Of a stretch of DNA of 64,000 nt, positions 16,723 to 26,012 are shown one piece after another. A program made the position numbers and the translations under genes. Every line of letters starts with the position of its first letter. Within the stretch, counting starts at the first letter, position 1. Below the pieces are notes generated by a model. That model was given only the letters and a program-made list of their open reading frames with translations. It made no database searches and was not told the DNA's origin. Source of the stretch: Candidatus Hydrogenedentota bacterium (GTDB lineage Bacteria; Hydrogenedentota; Hydrogenedentia; Hydrogenedentales; JAEUWI01); NCBI GenBank assembly GCA_019637335.1, contig JAHBVV010000001.1:627440-691439 (forward strand), written 5' to 3'.

Positions 16723-19700
16723 TCAGCGGTCCCGGCGCAGGGCATCCTCGAAGCACTGTTGCAGCGCGGCGCCCAGGTCGCGCACGAAGGGCTCGCGGTG
16801 CATGACCATGTGGTTGCCGGGAACCACACGCACGCCCACGCCGCGCAGGGCGAAGTGTTTCCACCCGAGCGTTTCGTCGGCGCGCGCCTCGCGCCAGGGA
16901 TCGTCGGCGACGCGCAACACGGTCACGCGCGCTTGCAGGGGGCGCAGGACGTAGTTCCGGTGGGCCTGTTCGAGCAGGCGGATCCGTTCGGAGGTTTCGT
17001 GCACGGTGCGCTCGCGGATCATGCGCAGACGCCGGTCCGAGATGCGCTGGGTGGCCAGGCCGGCCCGGATGAGCAGGTATTGGTTGAGGGTGTCCAGGGC
17101 GATCCAGCGGAGGCTGGCCGTGACTCCGGGGTTGGCGCCATTTCCCGACGGGGCGATCATGCGAGGCAGATCCAGGACGAAATCGCGCAGATAGCCCACC
17201 TGGAGGCGCCAGGTGTAGAGCACCATCGCCAGGCGCACGAGGATCTTTCGCGGGTACGCGCGCAGGGCGTGGTTCGCCCGGGCGGCGCCGTTGTTCGCCG
17301 CTTCGCGCACGCTCACATCGAGCATGTAGAGGCCGGCCACCTCTTGTCCCGCCTCCAGGAGCTGCCGGGCGGCCTCCCAGGCCAGGAGCCCGCCGAACGA
17401 ATAGCCGCCGAGCAGGTAGGGGCCTTCCGGCTGTATGGCCCGGACCTCGCGGATGAATTCGGCGGCCATCTCCTCCATGGATTGCGGGCCGCCGCCATCG
17501 AGGTGGACGAGGCCGGAGTAGCAATAGAAGGGCTGATCGGGCGCAAGCGCCGCCGCCAGGGGCCCGTAGTAGCCCATCACATCCCCCGCGCCCGAGGCGC
17601 AGAAGAAGGGCGTCCGGCCGCCGGTCTTCAGGACGAAGAGGCCCGACGGGGCTTTGTCTATGGGCGCGGCGACCCGTGCCGCGAGGGAGGCGACGGTGGG
17701 CGCGTCGAGCAAGTCGGCGAGGGAAAGCGCGTACCCCAGATCTTCGTTGATCCGGGTCGCCAGCTGAATGGCGAGCAGCGAGTTCCCGCCGAGCGAGAAG
17801 AAGTTGTCGTGCCGGCCCGGCAGCGCGTCCAGGCCCAACGCGTCGCGCCAGAGCGTGGCCAGGGCGTTTTCGATCGGCCCCTCGGGTGGCGCGTCTCCGG
17901 TTCCGGTCTGGAGGGGCGGCGGCGCGGGCAGCGCCGGGCGGTCGATCTTGCCCTGGACGGTCCTCGGAAGGGCGTCGAGAAAGACATATTGCGACGGACG
18001 CATGTGGGGCGGAAGTTCATCGGCCGCCATCCGGCGCAGGTCCCCTTCATCGGGGGCGGCGCCCGCGGCGGGAACCACGTAGGCGACGAGGCGCTCGTCC
18101 GCGTGGCCCACACCATAGACGTCTATCTCGACCTCGGCGATGTCCGGGCGGCGGCGCAGCATGGCGGCGATCTCGCCGGGTTCGATGCGGTAGCCGCGCA
18201 TTTTGATATAGCGCCCGAGCCGCCGCACGAACTGGAGTTCGCCGTCGGGCCGGAGGTACGCCACATCCCCGGTGCGGTACAGGCGTTCGCCCGGGGTGAA
18301 GGGGTCGGGGATGAAGTGCGCCTCGGTGAGCTGTGCGTCGCGGTGGTAGCCGATGGCAAGCCCCGCGCCGCCGACGTAGACTTCGCCGTGGGCGCCCGCG
18401 GGAGTAAGGTCGCGCGCGGCGTCGAGGAGGTATACGCGCGTGTTCTGTATCGGGCGGCCAATCGGGGCGTTGCCGGCGGGGGCGTCGGCGCGGCCCGGAA
18501 CCGGGTAAAGCGTCGCGTATACCGTGACCTCGGTGGGCCCGTAGGCATTGACGAAGAGGAGACCCGGCGTCGCGCGGACGATGTCGGCAAGCAGCGCCTC
18601 GGGCAGCGGTTCCACCCCGGCCATAATGCGCGTGAGCGGGAGCGGGTCGCCGTGCTGCTGCCGCCCCCGGAGCGCGGGCAGCATGTATCCGGGCAGGTAG
18701 GCGCAGGCGACGCCATGTTCGCCCAGCCAATTCAGGAAGCGGTCGGGCGCGAGACGTACGGATTCCGGGGCTACGCGCACCGCCGCCCCCGCCAGGAGCG
18801 CGGTCCAAACCTCATAGACGGATGCGTCGAAGCTGAGCGCGGCCCACACGGAGCACCAGGTTCCCGGCGCGGCGGGCTGGCGGCGCTGCAGGTCGTCGAC
18901 GAGATTGATCACGCCGAGGTGGTTGCAACACACCCCCTTGGGTTCGCCGGTGGATCCCGAAGTGAAGATGACATAGGCGGGCTGATCGGCGCCAACAACC
19001 GCATCGGGAACGCCGTCCGTTGAGGGGGCCGATAGCTCGAAGCTGTCCAGCGGAACGACCTCCAGGCCGATATCCCGGAGTTCATCCATCAGCGCGGTCT
19101 CCGCCAGCAGGACACGCGCTTCGAGCACCGCCAGTACCCGGTTTCGGCGCGCGGCGGGGTCCTGAAGATCCAGCGGCACGTAGGCCGCGCCCGCCTTGAG
19201 AATGCCCAGCATGGCGACCACGGGGAGCACGGTGCGGGAGAGGTAGAACGGCACCATCTCGCCGGGCTGCACGCCCCGGTCCCGCAGCATCTCGGCAACG
19301 GCCGACGCGCGCTGTTCCAGTTGCGCATAGGTGAGGGTAACGGTTTCGTCCGCAAGCGCGGGCGCGTCGGGGTTTTCGCAGGCGTGCCGGGCCACGATGG
19401 CGTGAAGCGACTGGGAATGATCGAGGAGGACGGCGCCGCCGCGCAACGACAGCAGGCGCGAACGCTCGGCGCGATCGAGGTAGTCAAGGGCGCCGATGCG
19501 CGCGTCCGCCTGCGCGGCCATCGCGTTCAGCAGCGCCGCGTAGTTCTTCAGGTAGCGTTCCGCCGTAGATTCGAGGAAGAGCGCGGTGTTGTATTCGAGG
19601 TTGAGCAGGAGGCGCGGCCCCTGCTGGTGGATGGCGAGGGTGAGGTCAAATTTCGCGGTTCCCGGGTTGACCGTTTCGGCGCGCAGGCGCACGCCGCCCG

Positions 19701-22700
19701 ACTGCGCTTCAAGTTCGGGCGTGTTGTGCAGCACGCATACCGTCTGAAAGAGCGGCGAGCGGCTTGGATCACGATCTTCAGACACGGCGGCCACAATCTG
19801 ATCCAGGGGGGCGTCCTGGTGTTCCTGTGCGGCGATCATGAGGGCATCGAGGCGGGCGAGGAAGTCCGCCAGCGGTTCGTCGCGATCCACGTGGGTGCGG
19901 AGGGGGAGCGTATTGACGAAAAAGCCGATCAAGGGCTCCAGCTCCCGCCGGGGCCGTCCAGCCAGGGCCGTGCCCACGACGAGGTCGTCCTGCCCGGCAT
20001 AACGGTGCAGCAGAAGGAACCAGGCCGCCAGGAGCACGGTGAACAGCGGGCGTCCTTCGCGTCGGGCGAGGGCGGAGATGGCCTCGCCGCACCCGGCGTC
20101 CAGCGCATTCTCGACCACGGCCCCCTCCCACGTTTGCCGTGGAGGCCTGGGGAAGTCCAGTGGCAGTTCGAGAATGGGCGGCGGCGATCCGAGGTGGTCG
20201 CGCCAATAGTCGAGGTGATCGTGGAAGGCTCCGGACGCGGCGCGCTCGCGTTGCCACGCGGCGAAATCGGTGAATTGCACCGGGAGTTCCGGCAGCTCGG
20301 GTTCCCGATCCTGCCCGAGCGCGGCATAGCAGGCCGCCCATTCGTCGATGAGTATCCGAATGGACCAGCCATCGAGAACGGCGTGGTGGGCGATGAAGGC
20401 GGCGTGGCTGGTCCCGGATTCCGCCGGATAGAGGGCGAGGCGGAATAGCGGGGCGCGGTTGAGGTCGAAGGGGCGCCGCGCATCGCGCGCGAGCGCCTCG
20501 CGGACGGCTGCGGCGCGATCGGGGGCCGCAATGCCCGGCAGCGGATTCACGACGAGGGGGATATCCACGCGATCCTCGACGACCTGCACCGGGGCGCCGC
20601 CCGCGCCGGGGAGCAATTTGACGCGCAGGATATCGTGGCGCGCGACGAGGATCTCGAAGGCGCGGTGGAAGCGCGCGGGATCCATCGGGCCGTCCAACGC
20701 AATCAACACGGGCAGGTTGTAGGCGATGTTGCCGGGTTGAATCTGCTCGATGATCCAGAGGCGCTCCTGCGCGAAGGACAGGGGGATGGGCGCATCCGTC
20801 GCAACGGGCTGGATCGGGTCCGTATCCGGAAGGCCCTTCCCACGCGCGGCGGCGTCGGCCAGTTCGCGCGCCTGCGCCTTGAGGACCGGCGTCTCCATGA
20901 GCGCGCGGATGGGCAAATCGACCTGGAAGCGATCCCGGATGCGGGCGCCCAGCCGCACGAGCAGCAGCGAATGGCCGCCGAGCCGGAAGAAGTTGTCGTT
21001 CAGGCCGGCGCGCGCCACGCCGAGCAGGTCCCGCCAGAGTTCGGCGAGCCCCTTCTCCCATTCGGTCTCGGGATCGGCTCCGCCGGCGTCCGCCTCGCGC
21101 CGTGGCGGGTCGGGAATCGCGGCGCGGTCCAGTTTGCCCTGCACCGTGCGCGGAAGCGCGTCGAGCCATACGATCTGGGACGGGCGCATGTACTGGGGCA
21201 GCCGGTCCGCGAGGAATTCGTCGAAATCGTCGGGGCGGTCGGTCACGCCCGGACGCGGCGCCAGGTACGCGACGATGCGCGCATCGTCCCGGTCCGCCTC
21301 ATAGAGGAGCGCGGCGGCGTCGGCAACGGCCGGATGCGCGCGCAGGGCGCTTTCGATTTCGCCGGGTTCGATACGCAGGCCGTGCAGCTTGATGAAGCGC
21401 CCGATGCGCCGCACAAATTGAACATTGCCATCGGGGCGGAAATACACCAGGTCGCCCGTGCGGTAGAGCCGTGCATCCGGATCGGCCGAGAAGGGATCGG
21501 GGACGAATTGGCGGGCGGTCAATTCCGGATCGCCGTGATAGCCTTCGGCCAGGCAATCGCCGCCGATGTACAGCTCCCCGCGCACGCCCGCGGGAACCGG
21601 TTTCCGCTGGCCGTCCAACACATAGAGTCGCGTGTTCGCGATGGGCTTCCCGATCGGAGCGTTGCCCGCCGGACGCGGGTTTGCATCGGCGACCGGGTAG
21701 AGGGTGACGTGTTCCGTCGCTTCGGTGGGGCCATAGGAGTTGAAGAGCGCGAGACCCGGCGTGGCGCGGACGATATCGCAGAGCAGGGCTTCGGAAAGGG
21801 GCTCCACGCCGACCAGCAGCCGGCGCAGCGGAAGGGGATCGCGCCGCTGCCAATCGAGCAGCGCGGGCAGCAGGAATCCCGGCAGGAATCCCGCCGTAAT
21901 GCGCCGATCGCGCATCCATCCGAAGCAGTCGTCCGCATTCAAGCGCAGGTGCTCGGGAATCACGTGGAGCGCGGCGCCGTTGAGCAGACAGGTCCACGTT
22001 TCGTAGACCGACACGTCGAAACTGAAGGCGGTCCACAAGGTCCCGGCGTCCCCGGGCCCGATGGGGCAGCGGGACTGGATGTCCTGGACCTGGTTCACGA
22101 CGCCCTGGTGCAGACAGCGAACGCCCTTGGGCACGCCGGTGGAGCCCGACGTGAAGATGATGTAGGCCAGGTCCGCTCCGGATAACGTGAGGGCTGGCGC
22201 TTCGGCGGGGTATGCTTCGAGCAAACCGGGCGCGTCCAGACAGAAAAGGGGACACGACAGGCCCGCAAGATTTGGCGTGAGCGATTCCTCGGTGAGGATG
22301 AGGCGGGGATTCAGTGCGCTCAGCACGCGGTCCCGGCGCGTCACGGGGTCCATGAGATCCAGCGGCACGTAGGCGGCGCCCGCCTTCAGGATGCCGAGCT
22401 TCGCCACGACCGCGCGAAGCGTGCGGTTGAGATAAAACGGCACTGGATCGCCGGGCACGACGCCCCGTTCAATGAGGGCATGCGCGAGCTGGTTCGCCCG
22501 CGCGCCGAGCTCGGCGTAGGTCAGGCTTTCGCTCTCGTCGGCGACCGCCATGGCGCCCGGATGGGCCACGACCCGCGCCTCAAAACACGAGATGATCGTT
22601 TGAGCGCGATCGAGCGGCGCGGCGGTGGCGTTCCACACGTCGCGCACCCGCGCCCGTTCCCGGGGATGCACGATCTCAAATTCGTCCAGCCGCCGGTTTG

Positions 22701-25700
22701 GACCCGCCACGATATCCGCCAGCAGCGTCTGGTAATTCGCGAGGAGGCGCGCGGCGGTCTCTGGGGTAAAGAGGGCGGTGTTGTATTCGATTTCGAGGCG
22801 CAGGCCGCTGTCCTGGGGCGTCACGGCGAGCGTGAGGTCGAATTTCGCGCCGCCGTTGCTGATCTCTTCCCCGGCGATGGCGATCCCGTTGAGCGATCCA
22901 ACATACCGCGGCGTGTTGTGCAGGATGAACATGACCTGGAAAATCGGTGAACGGCTGGGATCACGCTCCAGGCGCAACTCGGCCACCACGCGGTCGAAGG
23001 GGACGTCCTGGTGCTCCTGCGCGGCCAATACCGTGCTCTCCACGGCGCCCAGGTAGGCCGGGAAGGTCTGGTCCGGCACGGGCCGGGTCCGGAGCGCGAC
23101 GGTGTTCACGAAGAAGCCGATGAGGTTTTCGAGTTGGGCGTGGGTACGGCCGGCGATGACGGAGCCGGTGACGAGGTCCTCCTGGCCGGTGTAGCGATGG
23201 AGTAGCACGTTCCAGGCGGCCAGCAGGACCGTAAACAGGGTCTTTCGCTCGTTGCGCGCGAGATCGCCGAGGGCCTCGGCCAGCGGGGCGTCCAAGGCAT
23301 CCAGGGCCACGGCGCCGGCCCAGGACTGGCGCGGCGGCCTCGGAAAATCCGTGATCAGCTCAAGCCGCGGCAGCGGTCCGGCGAGGTGTTCGCGCCAGTA
23401 GTCGAGGTGAGCTTGGAACTCGGGCCCCTGCGCCCGTTTACGTTGCCAGATCGCGAAATCGGGATACTGGCAGGGGAGGTCTGGCCACTCGGGCGCGCGG
23501 CCGGCTGCGAGGGCGGCGTACGCGACCGCCAGATCGTCGAGCAGCACACTGATGGACCAGCCGTCGAAGACATTGTGGTGCGCGACGAGGCCCAGCCAGG
23601 CGCGATCGTCGCAATCCGGCGCGTAGAGGAAGCGAACCAGCGGCCCCGAGGCCAGATCCATGTACTCGCGCGCGGCCGCGCGAAGCGTATCGCGAAACCA
23701 GTCGCCGGCGCCATCGCCGGGGGCCTCGAGGCGTTCCAGCGGAACCACAAGATCCGGCTGCACGCGCTGCACGGGGTGGCCGTGTTCGGCGGGAAAGAGG
23801 GTCCGGAGCGCGTCATGGCGATCGACGACGGCCTGGATGGCGCGCCCGAGCACATCGGCGTCGGGCCGGCCCCCGATTTCGAAGCGTATGGGGATATTGT
23901 AGACGGTGTTTCCCGGCTCGAGGTGATCGATGATCCAGAGGCGTTCCTGCGCGAAGGAAAGGGGCGCTGGCTGTCCCGGATCGCGCATCGGGATGGGATC
24001 GGCGGCATGCCGATCCGACGGGGCCGCCGCGTCGATGGCGGCGGCCAGCGCTCGGATCGCCGGCGCGGCCATGACGGCGCCCAGGGGCAGATCGACGCCA
24101 AAGGCGTCCCGGATGCGCAGGAGCAACCGGGTGAGCAGCAGGGAATGCCCGCCGAGCTGGAAGAAGTCGTCCTCCACGCCGATATCGGCGACGCCGAGCA
24201 CCGCCTCCCAGATGGCGAGGAGCGCTTCCTCGGTCGGCGTTTCGGGCGGGGCCAGGGCACGGCCCCCACCGGCGGACGGCGGCGCGGGCAGTGCGGCCAC
24301 GTCAATTTTGCCGTTGTTGTTGAGCGGGAAGGCTTCCATGGGCACGAAGACGGACGGGATCATATAGTCCGGCAGCGTGCGGCCCAGGTGGGCGCGGAAC
24401 TCGGCGGCGGGGGTCTCTCCGCGGGCCAGGTAGTAGGCGACGAGGCGTTGATCACCGGAAGTGTCCTCGCGCATGCGTACAACGGACCCGCGTACAGCGG
24501 GGTGCGTGTTGAGGGCGGTCTCTATTTCGCCCAGCTCCACGCGAAAGCCCCGGAGCTGCACCTGCATGTCATTGCGCCCGAGGAATTCGAGATCGTTTTC
24601 CCAGACCCGCACGAGATCGCCGGTCTTGTAGAAGGTTTGCGCGCGGTCCGGGTCCTCCGCCAGCGGATCGGGCACGAAGCGTTCGGCGGTCAGTTCGGGG
24701 CGCTTGAGGTAACCCCCGCCCACGCCGTCGCCGCCTACGTACAGTTCCCCCACCTCGCCTGCGCCCACGGGACGGCGCTGATCGTCGAGGACGTAGAGCG
24801 TCAGGTCGGGAATGGGGATGCCGATGAAGTTGGGGGTTCCGGGCTGAGTATCGGCCATCGAGACGGGGCGGTAGGTCACAAAGACGGTGGTCTCGGTGAT
24901 GCCGTACATGTTGACGAGGTGCGGCTTCTGGTCGCCGTGGCGGTCGAACCAGATCTTAAGCCCGGGCATGTCGAGGGTTTCACCGCCGAAGATGACGTAG
25001 CGGAGCGCCAGGGCGCGCGCGGTTTCGATCGGGACCGTTTCGTCGTGGTGCTGGAGTTGTTTGAAGGCCGAGGGAGTCTGGTTCAGGACCGTGACGCGCT
25101 CGTCGAGGAGCAGCTGGTAAAACTGTTCGGGTGAGCGGCTCACGAGGTACGGGACGACGACGACGCGCCCGCCGTAGAAGTAGGCGCCCCAGATTTCCCA
25201 GACCGAAAAGTCGAAGGCGTAGGAGTGGAAAAGGGTCCAGACGTCGTCGGGGCCGGTGTCGAACCATGGCTCCATCTCGGTAACCAGCCGGTAGACGTTC
25301 CAGTGCGAGATGAGGGCGCCTTTCGGGCGTCCGGTGGAGCCCGAGGTGTAGATCACGTAGGCGAGGCTGTCGGGGGAGGTTACGCAGGGCAGGTTCTCGT
25401 CCGGACAGGCTTCCCAGGGGCGATCCTCGCCGTCCAGGACGAGCAGCGTCACGCCGGATTCCCCCGCGAAACGATCCGCGTGGGCGCGGTGCGCGAGCAC
25501 CACGGGACACTCGGCGTCCTCCACGATCATCCGGACGCGATCGGCCGGGTAGACGGGATCCATGGGAACATAGGCTCCGCCGGCTTTCAGAACCGCGAGA
25601 ATTGCGATGACCGTGTCGAAACCGCGTTCCAGGCAGAGCCCGACACGGGTTTCCGGCTGGACGCCCGCCTCCCGAAGCCACGCGGCGAGGCGGTTTGCCC

Positions 25701-25818
25701 GAACATTCAATTCGTGGTAGGTGAGGTGTTCCCCCGCGAAAGTAAGCGCTAGCGCGCCGGGCGTATCGGCGACTTGCTGCTCAAATCGCTGGTGGAGACA
25801 TAGGGATTTTGGGGTCAT
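16723..25818 (-). CDS. Three-module non-ribosomal peptide synthetase (A-PCP-C-A-PCP-C-A-PCP-TE)
   Basis: One 3,031-residue synthetase with the domain order A1 (about 15-500), PCP1 (phosphopantetheine Ser559), C1 (HHxxxDG from His747), A2 (about 1085-1580), PCP2 (Ser1617), C2 (His1811), A3 (about 2150-2640), PCP3 (Ser2680) and a type I thioesterase (GYSFGG, nucleophile Ser2807; His in GNHMVM). It starts directly with an adenylation domain and ends in a TE, so it is a self-contained assembly line for a tripeptide. My reading of the A1 specificity positions is DFWNIGMVFK, one residue from the threonine code DFWNIGMVHK. A2 (DVYFLGSEHK) and A3 (DAYYMGAVYK) match no code I know, and both have an atypical A8 region. 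All catalytic motifs are intact; there is no epimerase. The ATG at 25818 has an AGGA site. No MbtH, phosphopantetheinyl transferase, tailoring or export gene is adjacent. Confidence 0.96.
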   Translation of the reverse strand: MTPKSLCLHQRFEQQVADTPGALALTFAGEHLTYHELNVRANRLAAWLREAGVQPETRVGLCLERGFDTVIAILAVLKAGGAYVPMDPVYPADRVRMIVEDAECPVVLAHRAHADRFAGESGVTLLVLDGEDRPWEACPDENLPCVTSPDSLAYVIYTSGSTGRPKGALISHWNVYRLVTEMEPWFDTGPDDVWTLFHSYAFDFSVWEIWGAYFYGGRVVVVPYLVSRSPEQFYQLLLDERVTVLNQTPSAFKQLQHHDETVPIETARALALRYVIFGGETLDMPGLKIWFDRHGDQKPHLVNMYGITETTVFVTYRPVSMADTQPGTPNFIGIPIPDLTLYVLDDQRRPVGAGEVGELYVGGDGVGGGYLKRPELTAERFVPDPLAEDPDRAQTFYKTGDLVRVWENDLEFLGRNDMQVQLRGFRVELGEIETALNTHPAVRGSVVRMREDTSGDQRLVAYYLARGETPAAEFRAHLGRTLPDYMIPSVFVPMEAFPLNNNGKIDVAALPAPPSAGGGRALAPPETPTEEALLAIWEAVLGVADIGVEDDFFQLGGHSLLLTRLLLRIRDAFGVDLPLGAVMAAPAIRALAAAIDAAAPSDRHAADPIPMRDPGQPAPLSFAQERLWIIDHLEPGNTVYNIPIRFEIGGRPDADVLGRAIQAVVDRHDALRTLFPAEHGHPVQRVQPDLVVPLERLEAPGDGAGDWFRDTLRAAAREYMDLASGPLVRFLYAPDCDDRAWLGLVAHHNVFDGWSISVLLDDLAVAYAALAAGRAPEWPDLPCQYPDFAIWQRKRAQGPEFQAHLDYWREHLAGPLPRLELITDFPRPPRQSWAGAVALDALDAPLAEALGDLARNERKTLFTVLLAAWNVLLHRYTGQEDLVTGSVIAGRTHAQLENLIGFFVNTVALRTRPVPDQTFPAYLGAVESTVLAAQEHQDVPFDRVVAELRLERDPSRSPIFQVMFILHNTPRYVGSLNGIAIAGEEISNGGAKFDLTLAVTPQDSGLRLEIEYNTALFTPETAARLLANYQTLLADIVAGPNRRLDEFEIVHPRERARVRDVWNATAAPLDRAQTIISCFEARVVAHPGAMAVADESESLTYAELGARANQLAHALIERGVVPGDPVPFYLNRTLRAVVAKLGILKAGAAYVPLDLMDPVTRRDRVLSALNPRLILTEESLTPNLAGLSCPLFCLDAPGLLEAYPAEAPALTLSGADLAYIIFTSGSTGVPKGVRCLHQGVVNQVQDIQSRCPIGPGDAGTLWTAFSFDVSVYETWTCLLNGAALHVIPEHLRLNADDCFGWMRDRRITAGFLPGFLLPALLDWQRRDPLPLRRLLVGVEPLSEALLCDIVRATPGLALFNSYGPTEATEHVTLYPVADANPRPAGNAPIGKPIANTRLYVLDGQRKPVPAGVRGELYIGGDCLAEGYHGDPELTARQFVPDPFSADPDARLYRTGDLVYFRPDGNVQFVRRIGRFIKLHGLRIEPGEIESALRAHPAVADAAALLYEADRDDARIVAYLAPRPGVTDRPDDFDEFLADRLPQYMRPSQIVWLDALPRTVQGKLDRAAIPDPPRREADAGGADPETEWEKGLAELWRDLLGVARAGLNDNFFRLGGHSLLLVRLGARIRDRFQVDLPIRALMETPVLKAQARELADAAARGKGLPDTDPIQPVATDAPIPLSFAQERLWIIEQIQPGNIAYNLPVLIALDGPMDPARFHRAFEILVARHDILRVKLLPGAGGAPVQVVEDRVDIPLVVNPLPGIAAPDRAAAVREALARDARRPFDLNRAPLFRLALYPAESGTSHAAFIAHHAVLDGWSIRILIDEWAACYAALGQDREPELPELPVQFTDFAAWQRERAASGAFHDHLDYWRDHLGSPPPILELPLDFPRPPRQTWEGAVVENALDAGCGEAISALARREGRPLFTVLLAAWFLLLHRYAGQDDLVVGTALAGRPRRELEPLIGFFVNTLPLRTHVDRDEPLADFLARLDALMIAAQEHQDAPLDQIVAAVSEDRDPSRSPLFQTVCVLHNTPELEAQSGGVRLRAETVNPGTAKFDLTLAIHQQGPRLLLNLEYNTALFLESTAERYLKNYAALLNAMAAQADARIGALDYLDRAERSRLLSLRGGAVLLDHSQSLHAIVARHACENPDAPALADETVTLTYAQLEQRASAVAEMLRDRGVQPGEMVPFYLSRTVLPVVAMLGILKAGAAYVPLDLQDPAARRNRVLAVLEARVLLAETALMDELRDIGLEVVPLDSFELSAPSTDGVPDAVVGADQPAYVIFTSGSTGEPKGVCCNHLGVINLVDDLQRRQPAAPGTWCSVWAALSFDASVYEVWTALLAGAAVRVAPESVRLAPDRFLNWLGEHGVACAYLPGYMLPALRGRQQHGDPLPLTRIMAGVEPLPEALLADIVRATPGLLFVNAYGPTEVTVYATLYPVPGRADAPAGNAPIGRPIQNTRVYLLDAARDLTPAGAHGEVYVGGAGLAIGYHRDAQLTEAHFIPDPFTPGERLYRTGDVAYLRPDGELQFVRRLGRYIKMRGYRIEPGEIAAMLRRRPDIAEVEIDVYGVGHADERLVAYVVPAAGAAPDEGDLRRMAADELPPHMRPSQYVFLDALPRTVQGKIDRPALPAPPPLQTGTGDAPPEGPIENALATLWRDALGLDALPGRHDNFFSLGGNSLLAIQLATRINEDLGYALSLADLLDAPTVASLAARVAAPIDKAPSGLFVLKTGGRTPFFCASGAGDVMGYYGPLAAALAPDQPFYCYSGLVHLDGGGPQSMEEMAAEFIREVRAIQPEGPYLLGGYSFGGLLAWEAARQLLEAGQEVAGLYMLDVSVREAANNGAARANHALRAYPRKILVRLAMVLYTWRLQVGYLRDFVLDLPRMIAPSGNGANPGVTASLRWIALDTLNQYLLIRAGLATQRISDRRLRMIRERTVHETSERIRLLEQAHRNYVLRPLQARVTVLRVADDPWREARADETLGWKHFALRGVGVRVVPGNHMVMHREPFVRDLGAALQQCFEDALRRDR

Positions 25819-25958
25819 GATGTCCTGTCGGAAAACGCGGTTTTCCGGGCGCCGCCACGGTCGCGCTCGTGGCTCCCCCGAATGCGGCGCCCGCTACCTT
25901 CGATCTTATCAGGAAGATCGGGAATTCCGCCAGCACGACGCCACTGTTTGTCCGCGTT

Positions 25959-25986
25959 TTGAATTCCCGGGCGGCTGCTTTACAAT
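25959..25986 (+). promoter_or_regulatory. Sigma70-type promoter for mutL
   Basis: TTGAAT (25959-25964), a 16-base spacer, then TACAAT (25981-25986). The start would be near 25993, about 20 bases before the mutL ATG; a GAGG ribosome site lies between. Confidence 0.55.
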
Positions 25987-26012
25987 AGGCGCGGAAGCCA
26001 GCGAGGACCCCC

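Noticed and set aside
16759-19023. A 754-codon open frame antisense to the NRPS, and others of 582 and 516 codons.
   Set aside because: GC-rich genes give long open frames on the opposite strand. The NRPS strand has complete catalytic motifs over its whole length; the antisense frames have none.
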